From NCBI RefSeq assembly GCF_018613655.1, contig NZ_JAGGPW010000003.1:157588-213094 (forward strand): DNA of 55,507 nucleotides. The letters are read 5' to 3'. The stretch is from Planococcus sp. ISL-109. GTDB taxonomy: Bacteria; Bacillota; Bacilli; Bacillales_A; Planococcaceae. The translations under genes and the position numbers were made by a program. The notes beneath the pieces are model-generated. The model worked only from the letters and a program-made list of their open reading frames with translations. It was not told where the DNA came from and did no database searches. This document shows positions 1 to 8,124 of this stretch, in pieces. The first letter of the stretch is position 1. Each line of letters begins with the position of its first letter.

Positions 1-193
1 TGAGCAAAGCTTTTCTCGGAATGGTTTTGCGGAATATCTACAGTGGAAATTTATTAGTTCAACTTATATACTATATATTTTATCAAGAACCCACTCAATT
101 CACAGGCATCAATATGTCATTTTCAACACGGTTTTTGCCATTCGTGGTAGGATTTAACCGAAGACATTTAAAGGATGGGAGAGGTTCAAATTG

Positions 194-751
194 ATGAATC
201 CGATTGATCATTTGATCATGGAAAGAAGATCGATCAAAAAGTTCAAAACAGACGCTGTCGATGTAGAAGAAATCATCGAGCTGCTCAATGTCGCCAAATG
301 GGCACCCAATCATAAAGTGAACGAACCTTGGCGTTTCCAGCTGTATGCAGGCGCCGGCAAAGAAAAGTTCGTCCAAGCGTTTCTCGACTCCATGAAAACA
401 GCAGACGACGCAATTCCGCCAAAAGCACTCAACAAAGCCCAGTATTTCCGCGACATTCCACTTCACCTCGTCGCAATTATGCCGGTCGACCCGCGCCAGC
501 GACGCTTTGATGAAGATTACGGTGCGTTAAGTTCAGTATTGCAAAACTTTCAATTGGCTGCCTGGCAGCGCGGCATCGGCATGATTTGGCGTTCGAACGA
601 TTGGATTTACGATCCCGTCTTCCGCGAAGCGCTCGGCGTCCATCCGGGCGAGAAGATTGTCGCGACGATGATGATGGGCTACCCTGCCCACATCCCGGAA
701 AAGCAAGCGCGCACCGATATCCGCGCAAAGCTTGAAATCATCGACCAATAA
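194..751 (+). CDS. Nitroreductase family protein
   Basis: The 185-residue protein is a small FMN-dependent nitroreductase. The N-terminal RRSIKKF motif contacts the FMN phosphate, WAPNHKVNEPWRF follows at about residues 36-48, and the C-terminal third has the usual IGMIWRS and MMMGYP segments. Family members reduce nitro, quinone or ene substrates with NAD(P)H in the cytosol; the substrate here cannot be told. A GGGGAGG ribosome binding site at 178-184 lies 9 bases from ATG 194 and 6 bases from an in-frame TTG at 191, so ATG 194 is preferred. It is monocistronic and ends in a terminator shared with the convergent coaW. Confidence 0.88.
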   Translation: MNPIDHLIMERRSIKKFKTDAVDVEEIIELLNVAKWAPNHKVNEPWRFQLYAGAGKEKFVQAFLDSMKTADDAIPPKALNKAQYFRDIPLHLVAIMPVDPRQRRFDEDYGALSSVLQNFQLAAWQRGIGMIWRSNDWIYDPVFREALGVHPGEKIVATMMMGYPAHIPEKQARTDIRAKLEIIDQ

Positions 752-756
752 CATAG

Positions 757-786
757 AAAAAGAGCATCGCTATGATGCTCTTTTTT
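757..786. terminator. Bidirectional intrinsic terminator
   Basis: A 12-bp perfect stem (757-768 with 774-785) and a 5-base loop, with A and T runs on the two flanks, separates the convergent nitroreductase and coaW genes and can serve both strands. Confidence 0.85.
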
Positions 787-1590
787 CTATTTCAAAACCG
801 ATAATGCACCGACCGCTCCTGAGTATTCTCCATTTTCCGGAAACAAAGGCGTCGAGCCGCGCAAAATCGTATAGCTCGTGACTACTTCTTTCAATAAAGC
901 ATTGTCGATAAACGATGAACCGATATAGACAATGGTCGAGCTGCGGCATTGACGAGCCGCATGGACACTGACCGTGCTCACCGTTTCGCCGACCAGCCCG
1001 ATGACCGTCGCAAGCAGCTCTTCTTTTGACAGCTCGTGGGAAATGGAAAACAAATCCTGACCGAAGTTGCTCGCTGTCAGTTCTCCTGAAATCGGCGGTT
1101 CTTTTCCTTCGTAAATATGCTTTACTTTCAAATCGATACGTTCGCGCGATCCATGCTTCGCTTGTTCGACGATTTCGTCAAAACTCGTAATCCCTGTCAG
1201 CAAATGGCCCAAACCAATCAATGTGCCCCCGCCGATGCCTGTCCCGCCGACCCGTTCTTGCGTATTGTCCTGGACGCAATGGATCGATGTTCCGGTTCCG
1301 ACGTTAGTGACCAAATAGGCTTCATCGCAGCGCCCCATACGCTCAAGCAATACTTGAACGCCCAGATGAGTCGCTTCAAATTCCACCATTTCCTGAACGG
1401 ATTTTTCAAGCAAGGAAACAAGCACTCCTGACTTGCCCCCCGTCACACACACTTTGCTGCCTTGGAGTCCGTTGATCCATTCCGCTACCTGGCCAATTTC
1501 GGCAATCGGGTATTTCGCAAAATGAGTTGGCCCCCCGTCGGTATAGGCCACTTTGATCAATGTCCCGCCCGCATCTATTCCAACTTTCAT
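787..1590 (-). CDS. coaW: Type II pantothenate kinase
   Basis: This catalyses the ATP-dependent phosphorylation of pantothenate, the first step of coenzyme A synthesis. At 267 residues it matches the staphylococcal type II enzyme. Visible are the N-terminal phosphate-binding DAGGT (residues 6-10), the EFEAT segment with probable catalytic Glu70, the TNVGTGTS segment (95-102) and the glycine-rich GGTGIGGGT loop (115-123), as expected for an ASKHA-fold kinase. Type II enzymes are usually insensitive to CoA feedback. The start has an AGAAGGTG ribosome binding site. The gene is monocistronic. Confidence 0.93.
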   Translation of the reverse strand: MKVGIDAGGTLIKVAYTDGGPTHFAKYPIAEIGQVAEWINGLQGSKVCVTGGKSGVLVSLLEKSVQEMVEFEATHLGVQVLLERMGRCDEAYLVTNVGTGTSIHCVQDNTQERVGGTGIGGGTLIGLGHLLTGITSFDEIVEQAKHGSRERIDLKVKHIYEGKEPPISGELTASNFGQDLFSISHELSKEELLATVIGLVGETVSTVSVHAARQCRSSTIVYIGSSFIDNALLKEVVTSYTILRGSTPLFPENGEYSGAVGALSVLK

Positions 1591-1840
1591 CTATTTGCAC
1601 CTTCTCTTCTTAAAAAACACTTTTGCTGACGCACTGCTTTTTTGTTCATATGGGGAAATTTTAACATATAAGCATAGGAAACGGGAGATGTTTGCTGCAT
1701 TCCGCTTATGCGTGAAAAATATTTGTCGAATGAGGATTAATCAATGAGAATTATGGGAATAGAATCTTCAGTAACCCGTTTAATAACTCGTACTGAATTT
1801 TCTTTGCACTCGCAAGGAGGCTTTTGTGGGAGGTGATTAA

Positions 1841-2047
1841 ATGGGGAAAATCCAGGGAATACCGAAATTGCTCAATTATCTGGAGCACAGAAGTTACCCC
1901 ATGACAGAAGAACAGATTATTAGGCTCCTGTCAGAACGAAAAATTCCGCATGCCCGGCCTTATGGTGATATGATTCTGTTTGACGAAGGCTATATTGATT
2001 GGTGGATCGGCGAACAGCATAAAACGGATGAATTAGTGATGGATTAA
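1841..2047 (+). CDS. Small hypothetical protein (68 aa)
   Basis: I do not recognise this family. The 68-residue protein has a basic N-terminal half (KIQGIPKLLNYLEHRSY), a central MTEEQIIRLLSERKIPHARPY segment that may form a short helix-turn-helix-like unit, and an acidic C-terminus rich in aromatic residues (YIDWWIGEQ). A strong GGGAGGTGA ribosome binding site precedes ATG 1841, and a good terminator follows directly, so it is very probably expressed. There is no signal peptide or membrane segment. A tiny four-codon reading frame (GTG at 1825) with its own AAGGAGG ends just before the ATG and might couple translation; this is speculative. Confidence 0.7.
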   Translation: MGKIQGIPKLLNYLEHRSYPMTEEQIIRLLSERKIPHARPYGDMILFDEGYIDWWIGEQHKTDELVMD

Positions 2048-2056
2048 ATGCAATGA

Positions 2057-2090
2057 AAACCCCCGGACTTTCCGTCCGGGGGTTTTTTTA
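2057..2090. terminator. Bidirectional intrinsic terminator
   Basis: A GC-rich 10-bp stem (2059-2068 with 2074-2083) is flanked by an A run and by seven T residues. It lies between the small ORF and the convergent protease gene. Confidence 0.88.
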
Positions 2091-2101
2091 TTTGGCCCGA
2101 G

Positions 2102-3091
2102 CTAGCGGTTCAAACCGTTGCCGTAGGAACTGCTCAGAATTTTGAACAATTGCTCGAATTTATTCAAGATATCGAGTGCCAAGAGACCGTTGCCTTCCGC
2201 CGTCTTTGGATATCCAAGCGGGACGGTGCGCCGCACAAGCTGTGCGTAAAGTTCCGCTTCCGTCAGCTCCCGGTCGAAATCACGCTCCGAGATATTGCGT
2301 ATCAACGCTAAGGCGCCTGAGATGTGCGGCGTCGCCATCGAAGTGCCGGACAGGCTTGCGTACTGGCCATCCAAATACGTCGAGTAAATATTGATGCCAG
2401 GTGCTACCAAGTCAATTTCATTATTGGTGTTGCTGAACGGCGCAATGCGCCGGTCGAAATCAACGGCCCCGACTTGTATGACTTCTCCGTAAACGCCAGG
2501 GTAAGCAAACTCATCGGTATCGTGCAGGTCATCCCCTTCGTTGCCAGCTGCGCAGACGACCGGGATGCCGGCATCAACGGCCCGCTTGATCGCTTCATAC
2601 AGTTCAGGATGATCTTCCGGGCCTCCGAGTGACATGGAAATGATGGTCGTCTCCTCATCGTTCGGGCCGCGCCAGTCGATTGCGTAATGAATGCCTGCAA
2701 TGATGCCTTCGTAGCTGCCGCTGCCTTGTTTATCCAATACTTTCACAATGAGTATGTCCGCTTCAGGTGCCACACCAACGATGCCTTCTCCATCTCTCAT
2801 AGAAGCCGCAATCGTCCCTGCAACGTGAGTGCCGTGCCCGTTATAATCTTCAAACCGCTCCGGGTCTCCCCCGTCATCATGCGTGAAATTATGACCGCCG
2901 ACAATCCGCTCCTCTAAGTCCGGATGGTCTGTCTGGCAGCCGGTATCCAATACTGCAATGACATTGCCTTTGCCTTTTTCCCCGCTCTCCCATACTTCCG
3001 GTGCCTGTATCATCCGAATGCCTTCCGGAATATGCGGAGGTGCTGTAGTCACTAGTTCTACCTTATACGGAATCAAATGGATGTTCTTCAT
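2102..3091 (-). CDS. isp: Intracellular subtilisin-like serine protease
   Basis: The 329-residue S8 peptidase closely resembles Bacillus intracellular serine proteases. It has no signal peptide, and the short N-terminal propeptide carries the LIPYKVE motif that blocks the active site of ISPs until it is clipped. The catalytic triad is visible as Asp49 (AVLDTGC), His86 (NGHGTHV) and Ser251 (SGTSMATPH), with oxyanion Asn184 (CAAGNEG). ISPs degrade cytosolic proteins in stationary phase. An AGGAG ribosome binding site precedes ATG 3091. The gene is monocistronic. Confidence 0.93.
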   Translation of the reverse strand: MKNIHLIPYKVELVTTAPPHIPEGIRMIQAPEVWESGEKGKGNVIAVLDTGCQTDHPDLEERIVGGHNFTHDDGGDPERFEDYNGHGTHVAGTIAASMRDGEGIVGVAPEADILIVKVLDKQGSGSYEGIIAGIHYAIDWRGPNDEETTIISMSLGGPEDHPELYEAIKRAVDAGIPVVCAAGNEGDDLHDTDEFAYPGVYGEVIQVGAVDFDRRIAPFSNTNNEIDLVAPGINIYSTYLDGQYASLSGTSMATPHISGALALIRNISERDFDRELTEAELYAQLVRRTVPLGYPKTAEGNGLLALDILNKFEQLFKILSSSYGNGLNR

Positions 3092-3265
3092 GAGTTACTC
3101 CTCCTTCATATCGTTTCCCTCATTCTAAGCCATGGATATCGCTAGCTCAAACACTTGTTCGCTATTTTGGGAAGTTGTTCTTAATTACTTTCCATAAAGA
3201 GACAGGAATTTCCTGCTTGTTGAAGAACACAAGTTAAGACGCCAAAAGACGAGGAGACAAAAAGA

Positions 3266-4336
3266 ATGACCACATGGCTGCTATATGGAGCAACCGGTTA
3301 TACCGGGAAATTGATTGCAGAAGAAGCAGTAAGACGCGGCATGCACCCTGTCCTGGCAGGAAGAAACGAAGAAAAAATCCAGGCGCTGGCTGAGGAACTC
3401 GAACTGGACTATCGTATTTTTCAGTTGGATGAACAGACATACGAGCATTTGGAAGGAGTCGACCTAGTGCTTCACTCCGCCGGTCCGTTCGAGAAAACGA
3501 GTAAGCCGATGATCCACGCTTGCCTGGAAGCCGGAGCGCACTATCTCGACATCACTGGAGAAATCAGCGTATTCGAACATACCCATTCCTTACACGAAAA
3601 AGCGCAGCGGAAAAACATCGTTCTTTGTTCAGGTGTTGGTTTTGATGTTATCCCGACCGATTGTACGGCGCAAAAACTGAAAGAAGCATTGCCGGATGCC
3701 ACAGAACTGGCACTCGGCTTTGATTCGGATTCGGGCATATCCCCCGGCACATTCAAGACGATGGTCGAAGGGCTTGGCGGGGGCAATGTCATCCGGCAGG
3801 ACGGACACTTGACCGCCGTTCCAATCGGCAAGCACCGGCGGACAATCGACTTCGGGCGCGGGAGAAAATCCGCGATGGCGATTCCATGGGGCGATGTGGC
3901 CACCGCCTATTACACGACCGGAATACCGAATATCACGACGTGGATCCCAACCCCGAAACTAGCCGCAAAAGGCGCCCGTCTCATGCATCTGGCGAGCCCT
4001 TTGCTGTCTTCCAAGAAAGTGAAGCAGCCCTTGCTCAAACTGATCGACCGACGCGTACAAGGACCGGACGCGACAGAGCGGGCCGGCTCCGCTGCCCACA
4101 TTTGGGGGGAAGCCAAAAATGCGGACGGAGTCATTAAAACATGCCGCATCGATACCGCGAACGTTTACGACCTGACTGTATACGGCGCACTTGAAGTGAC
4201 AGAGCGCTTGCTCGCAGCCGACTTCCCTGGCGGCAGTTGGACGCCCGCCGCCCTGTTCGGCCCGGATTTGCTCGAAAGCTTGCCCGGCTCCGGGCACTTT
4301 GAAATCGACAGCTTTTACCCGGATGCAGACAGCTAA
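3266..4336 (+). CDS. Saccharopine dehydrogenase-family NAD(P)-binding protein
   Basis: The 356-residue protein begins with a Rossmann fold: GATGYTGKL at residues 8-16, followed by AGRNEEK at about 31-37. HSAGPF and CLEAGAHYLDITGE further on are typical of the saccharopine dehydrogenase / trans-acting enoyl reductase group. A GVGFDVIPTDC segment sits near residue 125. Members act as soluble or membrane-associated reductases; the substrate is unknown. The start has GAGGAG at a good distance. It is monocistronic and convergent with fetB. Confidence 0.85.
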   Translation: MTTWLLYGATGYTGKLIAEEAVRRGMHPVLAGRNEEKIQALAEELELDYRIFQLDEQTYEHLEGVDLVLHSAGPFEKTSKPMIHACLEAGAHYLDITGEISVFEHTHSLHEKAQRKNIVLCSGVGFDVIPTDCTAQKLKEALPDATELALGFDSDSGISPGTFKTMVEGLGGGNVIRQDGHLTAVPIGKHRRTIDFGRGRKSAMAIPWGDVATAYYTTGIPNITTWIPTPKLAAKGARLMHLASPLLSSKKVKQPLLKLIDRRVQGPDATERAGSAAHIWGEAKNADGVIKTCRIDTANVYDLTVYGALEVTERLLAADFPGGSWTPAALFGPDLLESLPGSGHFEIDSFYPDADS

Positions 4337-4353
4337 GTGAATCTATCCAAACT

Positions 4354-4382
4354 TAAAAGGCTGACATTGCGTCAGCCTTTTA
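4354..4382. terminator. Intrinsic terminator between convergent genes
   Basis: A 12-base arm (4354-4365) pairs with 4371-4382 across a 5-base loop, with short T runs on both strands. The stem overlaps the last codons of fetB. Confidence 0.75.
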
Positions 4383-5121
4383 ACAATTGCATGCGTTTAT
4401 TGAACAAAGTCGGATAAGACAAATAGCCGAGCGAAACACTTGTTACAGCAGCAGTCGTCAACAACAGGAACATGATGAGCAGCTGGAACTGCACCGCTTG
4501 GATTGGATCTGCCCCTGCGATGATCTGCCCGCTCATCATCCCTGGCAATTGGACAAGCCCGACCGTCTTCTGGCTTTCAATGGTCGGGATCATGCTCGCT
4601 TTAATCGAAGTGATCAATTGCCGGTGAATCGCTTGTTTCGGCGTCCCGCCGAGTGATAGGATCAATTCCGTCTGGTCTTGATGGTCTTCCACTTCTGCCG
4701 TGAAACGGTTCAAGAACAAAATCGACAGCACCATCGAGTTCCCGATGACCATTCCGCTGATTGGGATAATATATTGAGCGGTAGCCGGCGTGATGTTAAA
4801 ACCTATCAAAATGCCTTGCGTCAGGACTTCTACGAAGATTAAAGTGACGGCAATCTTCCAAGCGATCCCTTGAATGGCCGCGCCTTTTTTCTGTGCATTA
4901 TGGGTGGCCGCGACAATCATCAATGCGACCATCAGGAAAATATAAAGCAAGCTTTCCGAGTCGAAGACGAATTTCAGCACGTACCCGACAGCGAGCAACT
5001 GAACGATCGAACGGAGCGTCGCGACGGTCATATCGCGCCCAAGCCCCAAGTTCAATGTTTTCGACAATACCAACGGGATGAGGACGAAAATGAGCGTCAG
5101 TGATAAAGCCCAATAACTCAT
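4372..5121 (-). CDS. fetB: FetB-like iron export ABC transporter permease (UPF0014)
   Basis: The 249-residue integral membrane protein has about seven hydrophobic segments and the UPF0014 hallmarks: TLRSIVQLLAVGYVL near the N-terminus, ISGMVIGNSMVL in the middle, and IPTIESQKTVGLVQLPGMM. FetAB of Escherichia coli exports iron and protects against peroxide stress. The start overlaps the end of fetA by 4 bases (ATGA), so translation is coupled. Iron export as the function is by homology only; the operator upstream of fetA supports a link to iron or peroxide control. Confidence 0.88.
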   Translation of the reverse strand: MSYWALSLTLIFVLIPLVLSKTLNLGLGRDMTVATLRSIVQLLAVGYVLKFVFDSESLLYIFLMVALMIVAATHNAQKKGAAIQGIAWKIAVTLIFVEVLTQGILIGFNITPATAQYIIPISGMVIGNSMVLSILFLNRFTAEVEDHQDQTELILSLGGTPKQAIHRQLITSIKASMIPTIESQKTVGLVQLPGMMSGQIIAGADPIQAVQFQLLIMFLLLTTAAVTSVSLGYLSYPTLFNKRMQLLKG

Positions 5122-5849
5122 GACACCACCCCTTTCACGAATTCCATGGCGCGCGGGTCTTTTGGATCCTCAAGCAATGAACTCTCACCGGTCTCTATTA
5201 CTTGGCCGTCCATCATGACCCAGGTGTAGTCGCCGATCTCGAGCGCTTGCTGGAGATTGTGGGTGATCCAAATGATTGTCGTTTTGTATTTCCGGTTGAT
5301 TTTGCTGATCAATTCCTCGACCTCAAGCTTTGACGCACGGTCGAGTGACGACGTAATTTCGTCCATCAATAAAATTTCCGGTTTGTTGACGAGCGTTCTT
5401 GCGATGGATACTTTTTGGCGCTGCCCGCCCGACAAGTCTTTCACTTTGCGCTCGAGGAGATCGCCTTTTAGTCCCACATCTTCGAGCAGTTCTAATGCAT
5501 CTGCTTTTGCCAATTCCTGTCCTTGCAGCGACAAAGGCAAGTTCAAGTTTTCATAAACCGTTCCATTGATCATCGGTGCACTTTGCAACGCCATTCCGAC
5601 CATGCGGCGAAGTTCTACCGGTTCATAATCAGCAATCGCTTTATCTTTCACGAAAATTTCTCCGTTTACAGGCGAAATGAGCCCGTTGCATAATTTCAGC
5701 AGCGTCGACTTGCCGGCTCCTGAGGGCCCGACCAAAGTCGTAATGCGGCCTTGCGGAAATGAACCGGTAATATCTTTTAAAATTTCGATATCTCCTATGT
5801 GAAAATCCACATGCTGAAAGTGGATTGCGGGTTTGTAATTGACGCTCAT
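5118..5849 (-). CDS. fetA: FetA-like ABC transporter ATP-binding protein
   Basis: A 243-residue ATPase with Walker A GPSGAGKS (41-48), Q-loop near residue 90, signature LSGGQ (140-144), Walker B LLMDE (161-165) and the H-loop in WITHN. It energises the FetB permease. The start has a strong AGGAGGTG ribosome binding site. Upstream on the same strand lie a SigA-type promoter (TTGGCT at 5927-5932, 17-base spacer, TATTAT at 5904-5909) and a near-perfect PerR-type operator at the predicted transcription start, so peroxide or metal control is likely. Confidence 0.9.
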   Translation of the reverse strand: MSVNYKPAIHFQHVDFHIGDIEILKDITGSFPQGRITTLVGPSGAGKSTLLKLCNGLISPVNGEIFVKDKAIADYEPVELRRMVGMALQSAPMINGTVYENLNLPLSLQGQELAKADALELLEDVGLKGDLLERKVKDLSGGQRQKVSIARTLVNKPEILLMDEITSSLDRASKLEVEELISKINRKYKTTIIWITHNLQQALEIGDYTWVMMDGQVIETGESSLLEDPKDPRAMEFVKGVVS

Positions 5850-5881
5850 GCTTACACCTCCTGGACTCTTAAACTTCTTAT

Positions 5882-5896
5882 TTATAATTATTCTAA
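5882..5896. promoter_or_regulatory. PerR-type operator on the fetAB promoter
   Basis: The 15-base site matches the PerR consensus TTATAATNATTATAA at 14 of 15 positions (C instead of A at position 12). It begins right downstream of the -10 hexamer TATTAT (5904-5909 on the minus strand), at the expected transcription start, which is a classic repressor position. PerR binding is inferred. Confidence 0.6.
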
Positions 5897-5903
5897 TTTA
5901 GAT

Positions 5904-5932
5904 ATAATAGCATAAGGTTTAATAGAAGCCAA
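5904..5932 (-). promoter_or_regulatory. SigA-type promoter of fetAB
   Basis: On the minus strand, TTGGCT (5932-5927), a 17-base spacer and TATTAT (5909-5904) give a reasonable SigA promoter 55 bases upstream of the fetA start codon. Confidence 0.5.
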
Positions 5933-5999
5933 TTAATTGAGAAAACTATTATACAAATGAGAATATGTATCAATTAAATTAGTTTTACATCTTTTTAAA

Positions 6000-6014
6000 C
6001 GATAATTATTATCA
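6000..6014. promoter_or_regulatory. Fur-type inverted repeat upstream of fetAB
   Basis: The core GATAATTATTATC (6001-6013) is a perfect 6-1-6 inverted repeat. With one flanking base each side it matches the Bacillus Fur box TGATAATNATTATCA at 14 of 15 positions. It lies about 150 bases upstream of the fetA start, and no other gene start is near it. It may bind Fur or a paralogue, or be part of a second, more distal promoter. Confidence 0.5.
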
Positions 6015-6033
6015 TTAGATGTTGTAAAGCCAT

Positions 6034-6086
6034 CAAAAAAAGCCCTTCCACAAGTTCCACTCAGAAACTTCCAGAAGAGCCATTTT
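6034..6086 (-). terminator. Intrinsic terminator of the NTF2-like gene
   Basis: On the minus strand an imperfect hairpin (6041-6048 with 6074-6080, plus inner pairs 6052-6056 with 6066-6070) is followed by seven T residues. Confidence 0.55.
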
Positions 6087-6455
6087 TTATTCTACTTGAT
6101 CGCCATCGCTCAATCCACTTTCCCCGAACGCTTCATCGAGTTCATCAAAGCGTCCGATGCGGTGAATTTTCTTGTCATCCATTTCAAAATAGTTGAAGAT
6201 GTGAGCTTCTCCGTGCTGTCCTTTTTTCTTGGCGAGCTGTTCAAAAATGACTCGATTGCCCTTGGCGAATTGCTTGACCGTCGTCAATTGGATGCCTGAT
6301 TCCCTCACCCATTCGGCGAGTGTTTCATGGCCTGCGACTGATTTCCCTGGGCTGATCATTTCAACATTGTGGTCCGTCACCGATAACACGCCGTCAACGT
6401 CCTGCTTGTTGACGCAATCGGTAAAGCGTTCCGCCAGCTTGATTGGTTCAATCAT
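6087..6455 (-). CDS. NTF2/SnoaL-like fold protein
   Basis: The 122-residue cytosolic protein looks like a nuclear-transport-factor-2/SnoaL-like cone: an N-terminal helix (KLAERFTDCVNKQDVDGVLSVTDHNVEMI), a GHETLAEWV segment and C-terminal strands (AHIFNYFEMDDKKIHRIGRFDE). Members bind small ligands or catalyse varied reactions; no specific role can be given. ATG 6455 is preferred over GTGs at 6464 and 6458 because AAGGGAG stands 8 bases before it. The start overlaps the preceding membrane-protein gene, suggesting coupling. Confidence 0.65.
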   Translation of the reverse strand: MIEPIKLAERFTDCVNKQDVDGVLSVTDHNVEMISPGKSVAGHETLAEWVRESGIQLTTVKQFAKGNRVIFEQLAKKKGQHGEAHIFNYFEMDDKKIHRIGRFDELDEAFGESGLSDGDQVE

Positions 6456-6630
6456 CACGCGCACTCCCTTCTTCTGCTAACTTATCCAACACTACCAAGA
6501 CAAACGTCGCGATGGGGCCTAAAAGAAGCGACACTAAAAACCACATGAGACCGCTCCGGTTTTTTCCTTGCGCCAATCCCGCATTGATCAATGCGAGTGT
6601 TCCCCAACCGACTACATATCCATTCTCCAC
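6448..6630 (-). CDS. Small membrane protein (60 aa)
   Basis: The 60-residue protein has two hydrophobic stretches (VVGWGTLALINAGLA and LMWFLVSLLLGPIATFVLVVL) separated by a basic turn QGKNRSG, typical of small two-helix membrane proteins. The family is unknown to me. Its last codons overlap the start of the NTF2-like gene, so the two form a small operon. Confidence 0.6.
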   Translation of the reverse strand: MENGYVVGWGTLALINAGLAQGKNRSGLMWFLVSLLLGPIATFVLVVLDKLAEEGSARDD

Positions 6631-6661
6631 ATCTATTCCCCCTTTCCTTCTATTTTACTCG

Positions 6662-6694
6662 AAAAAAAAGAGAAGGCGGACATTTCCGCTTCTC
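6662..6694 (-). terminator. Intrinsic terminator
   Basis: On the minus strand a roughly 10-bp stem (6670-6680 with 6685-6694, one bulge) is followed by a run of eight T residues. It terminates the 99-residue protein gene, whose stop codon lies in the stem. Confidence 0.75.
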
Positions 6695-6992
6695 AATAAT
6701 TGGCATTTTTCAGTTTTTTGAACATCTTGACGAATCGATCGGGATTCTTTGGAACCTTATACGTCAGTACGCCGCGATGCGTATGGAGATACAAAAGATT
6801 GGCATCATCGGAAAAGGTTTTATAGGAAATATCCCAGACATGCGTCAAATTGAAGTGGGCCGTTTGTGCCGTCAGTTTGTCTTCGTACAGGCAAATTTCA
6901 TATTCGGTGTGAATGATTTTCATTTGGCCGGCTTCAATCGAGCGTTCCGTGTCGACGTAAGTAATCGAGGACAATAAATTTTGCGGGTCCAT
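6693..6992 (-). CDS. Hypothetical protein (99 aa)
   Basis: I do not recognise the family. The protein is soluble and beta-rich by eye (MKIIHTEYEICLYEDKL, HVWDISYKTF, LLYLHTHRGVLTY) and ends with a basic helix (DRFVKMFKKLKN), a layout that recalls a PH-like domain. A GGAGG ribosome binding site stands 8 bases before ATG 6992, and a terminator follows, so it is probably a real monocistronic gene. Confidence 0.6.
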   Translation of the reverse strand: MDPQNLLSSITYVDTERSIEAGQMKIIHTEYEICLYEDKLTAQTAHFNLTHVWDISYKTFSDDANLLYLHTHRGVLTYKVPKNPDRFVKMFKKLKNANY

Positions 6993-7063
6993 TCGGTTCG
7001 CCTCCCGGCTTGTTTTACTAAAGTCTAATGCATCTTAGGCTTGTGGTGCAACTGAAACGAAAC

Positions 7064-7972
7064 CTACATGTCCTCGAAATATTCATTCGTCAAGTCTCCG
7101 CATACTCCAATCGCCGCCGCGCTGCCTTCTCCAGCTGCGATAACCAGCTGCGAAGGAACAATGAGCGAAGCGTCTCCGGCAGCGTAGACATTCCATATAT
7201 TCGTGCGCCCATAATCATCTGTCATAATCCCACCGTGCGCATTTTGCTTGCAGCCAAGTTGTGTAGCGAAACTAGTGGCATGGCTCCATAAAGGTGTGAC
7301 GAATCCACCGCTGCGGTCGACTAATGTCCCGTCTTCGAGGCGAACGCTATGCAATTCCCCGTTCTCACCTTCAAGGCCATCAATCTTGTCTTCATACACT
7401 TGAATTCCTTTGGCGAGCAATTTCTGCTTGTCTTCATCTTCCAGTCGTCCTTCGCCGTTAGTAAATACCACTAAATCACGGCTCCACGTATAGATTTTTT
7501 TGGCCAGCCCAAATACTTGTTTGTCCGCAATCACCGCGAGCGGCTGATCCCTCATCTCCCAGCCATCGCAATACGGACAGCTGAACAAACTGGTGCCGTA
7601 AAAATTCTCGATATCCGGAACATTCGGCAGCTGTTCTTTCAAGCCTACCGCGATGATGATCTTGATGCTATGGAATACTTTGCCACTATCTGTCTGTAGT
7701 GCGTAGTGGGTTTTTGAGATTTGGTCGATGTTCACGATGCACTCATTCTCTGTCTTTACACTGGGATATTTCCGGATGTCTTCGAATGCCAGTCGCTTGA
7801 ACTCCTCCGGGCAAATGCCGTCCCTTGTAATAAATCCGTGGGCTTCACGCGTCACCAGATTGCGTCCATGGTCGTCATCAAACAAAACGGTGTTTCTTCT
7901 CGATCGCCCAAGGACCAGCGCCGCGCTCAATCCTGCTGGACCCCCGCCAATAATCGCACAATCATAAAGCAT
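7064..7972 (-). CDS. Thioredoxin reductase-like FAD/NAD(P) oxidoreductase
   Basis: The protein has an N-terminal FAD-binding GGGPAGLSAAL, a redox CPYCDG motif near residues 132-135, and a C-terminal AAGDAS FAD motif. This is the layout of low-molecular-weight thioredoxin reductase relatives. It probably transfers electrons from NAD(P)H to a disulfide partner, but the partner is unknown and the canonical NADPH-binding GGGNSA is missing (DKQVFGLAKK stands near that place). ATG 7972 is chosen over TTG 7990 and ATG 7981 because AAAGGATG lies 8 bases ahead of it. Confidence 0.85.
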   Translation of the reverse strand: MLYDCAIIGGGPAGLSAALVLGRSRRNTVLFDDDHGRNLVTREAHGFITRDGICPEEFKRLAFEDIRKYPSVKTENECIVNIDQISKTHYALQTDSGKVFHSIKIIIAVGLKEQLPNVPDIENFYGTSLFSCPYCDGWEMRDQPLAVIADKQVFGLAKKIYTWSRDLVVFTNGEGRLEDEDKQKLLAKGIQVYEDKIDGLEGENGELHSVRLEDGTLVDRSGGFVTPLWSHATSFATQLGCKQNAHGGIMTDDYGRTNIWNVYAAGDASLIVPSQLVIAAGEGSAAAIGVCGDLTNEYFEDM

Positions 7973-8052
7973 AGCGTTCATCCTTTTCAAGTTACTTTTT
8001 TCTCCCCTTCTTCCCCGTCTTTATCCACGCTAAACAGAACTGCAGCCTAAAA

Positions 8053-8098
8053 GAAAAAACCGATTGGCCCAGGAGTTTCCCAGCCGATCGGTTTTTTA
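8053..8098 (-). terminator. Intrinsic terminator of hisC
   Basis: A 15-base arm (8054-8068) pairs with 8083-8097, with one G-T pair. On the minus strand it is followed by a T run. Confidence 0.85.
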
Positions 8099-8124
8099 GC
8101 GCCGCTGCTCTGCGTGGAGCTGCT

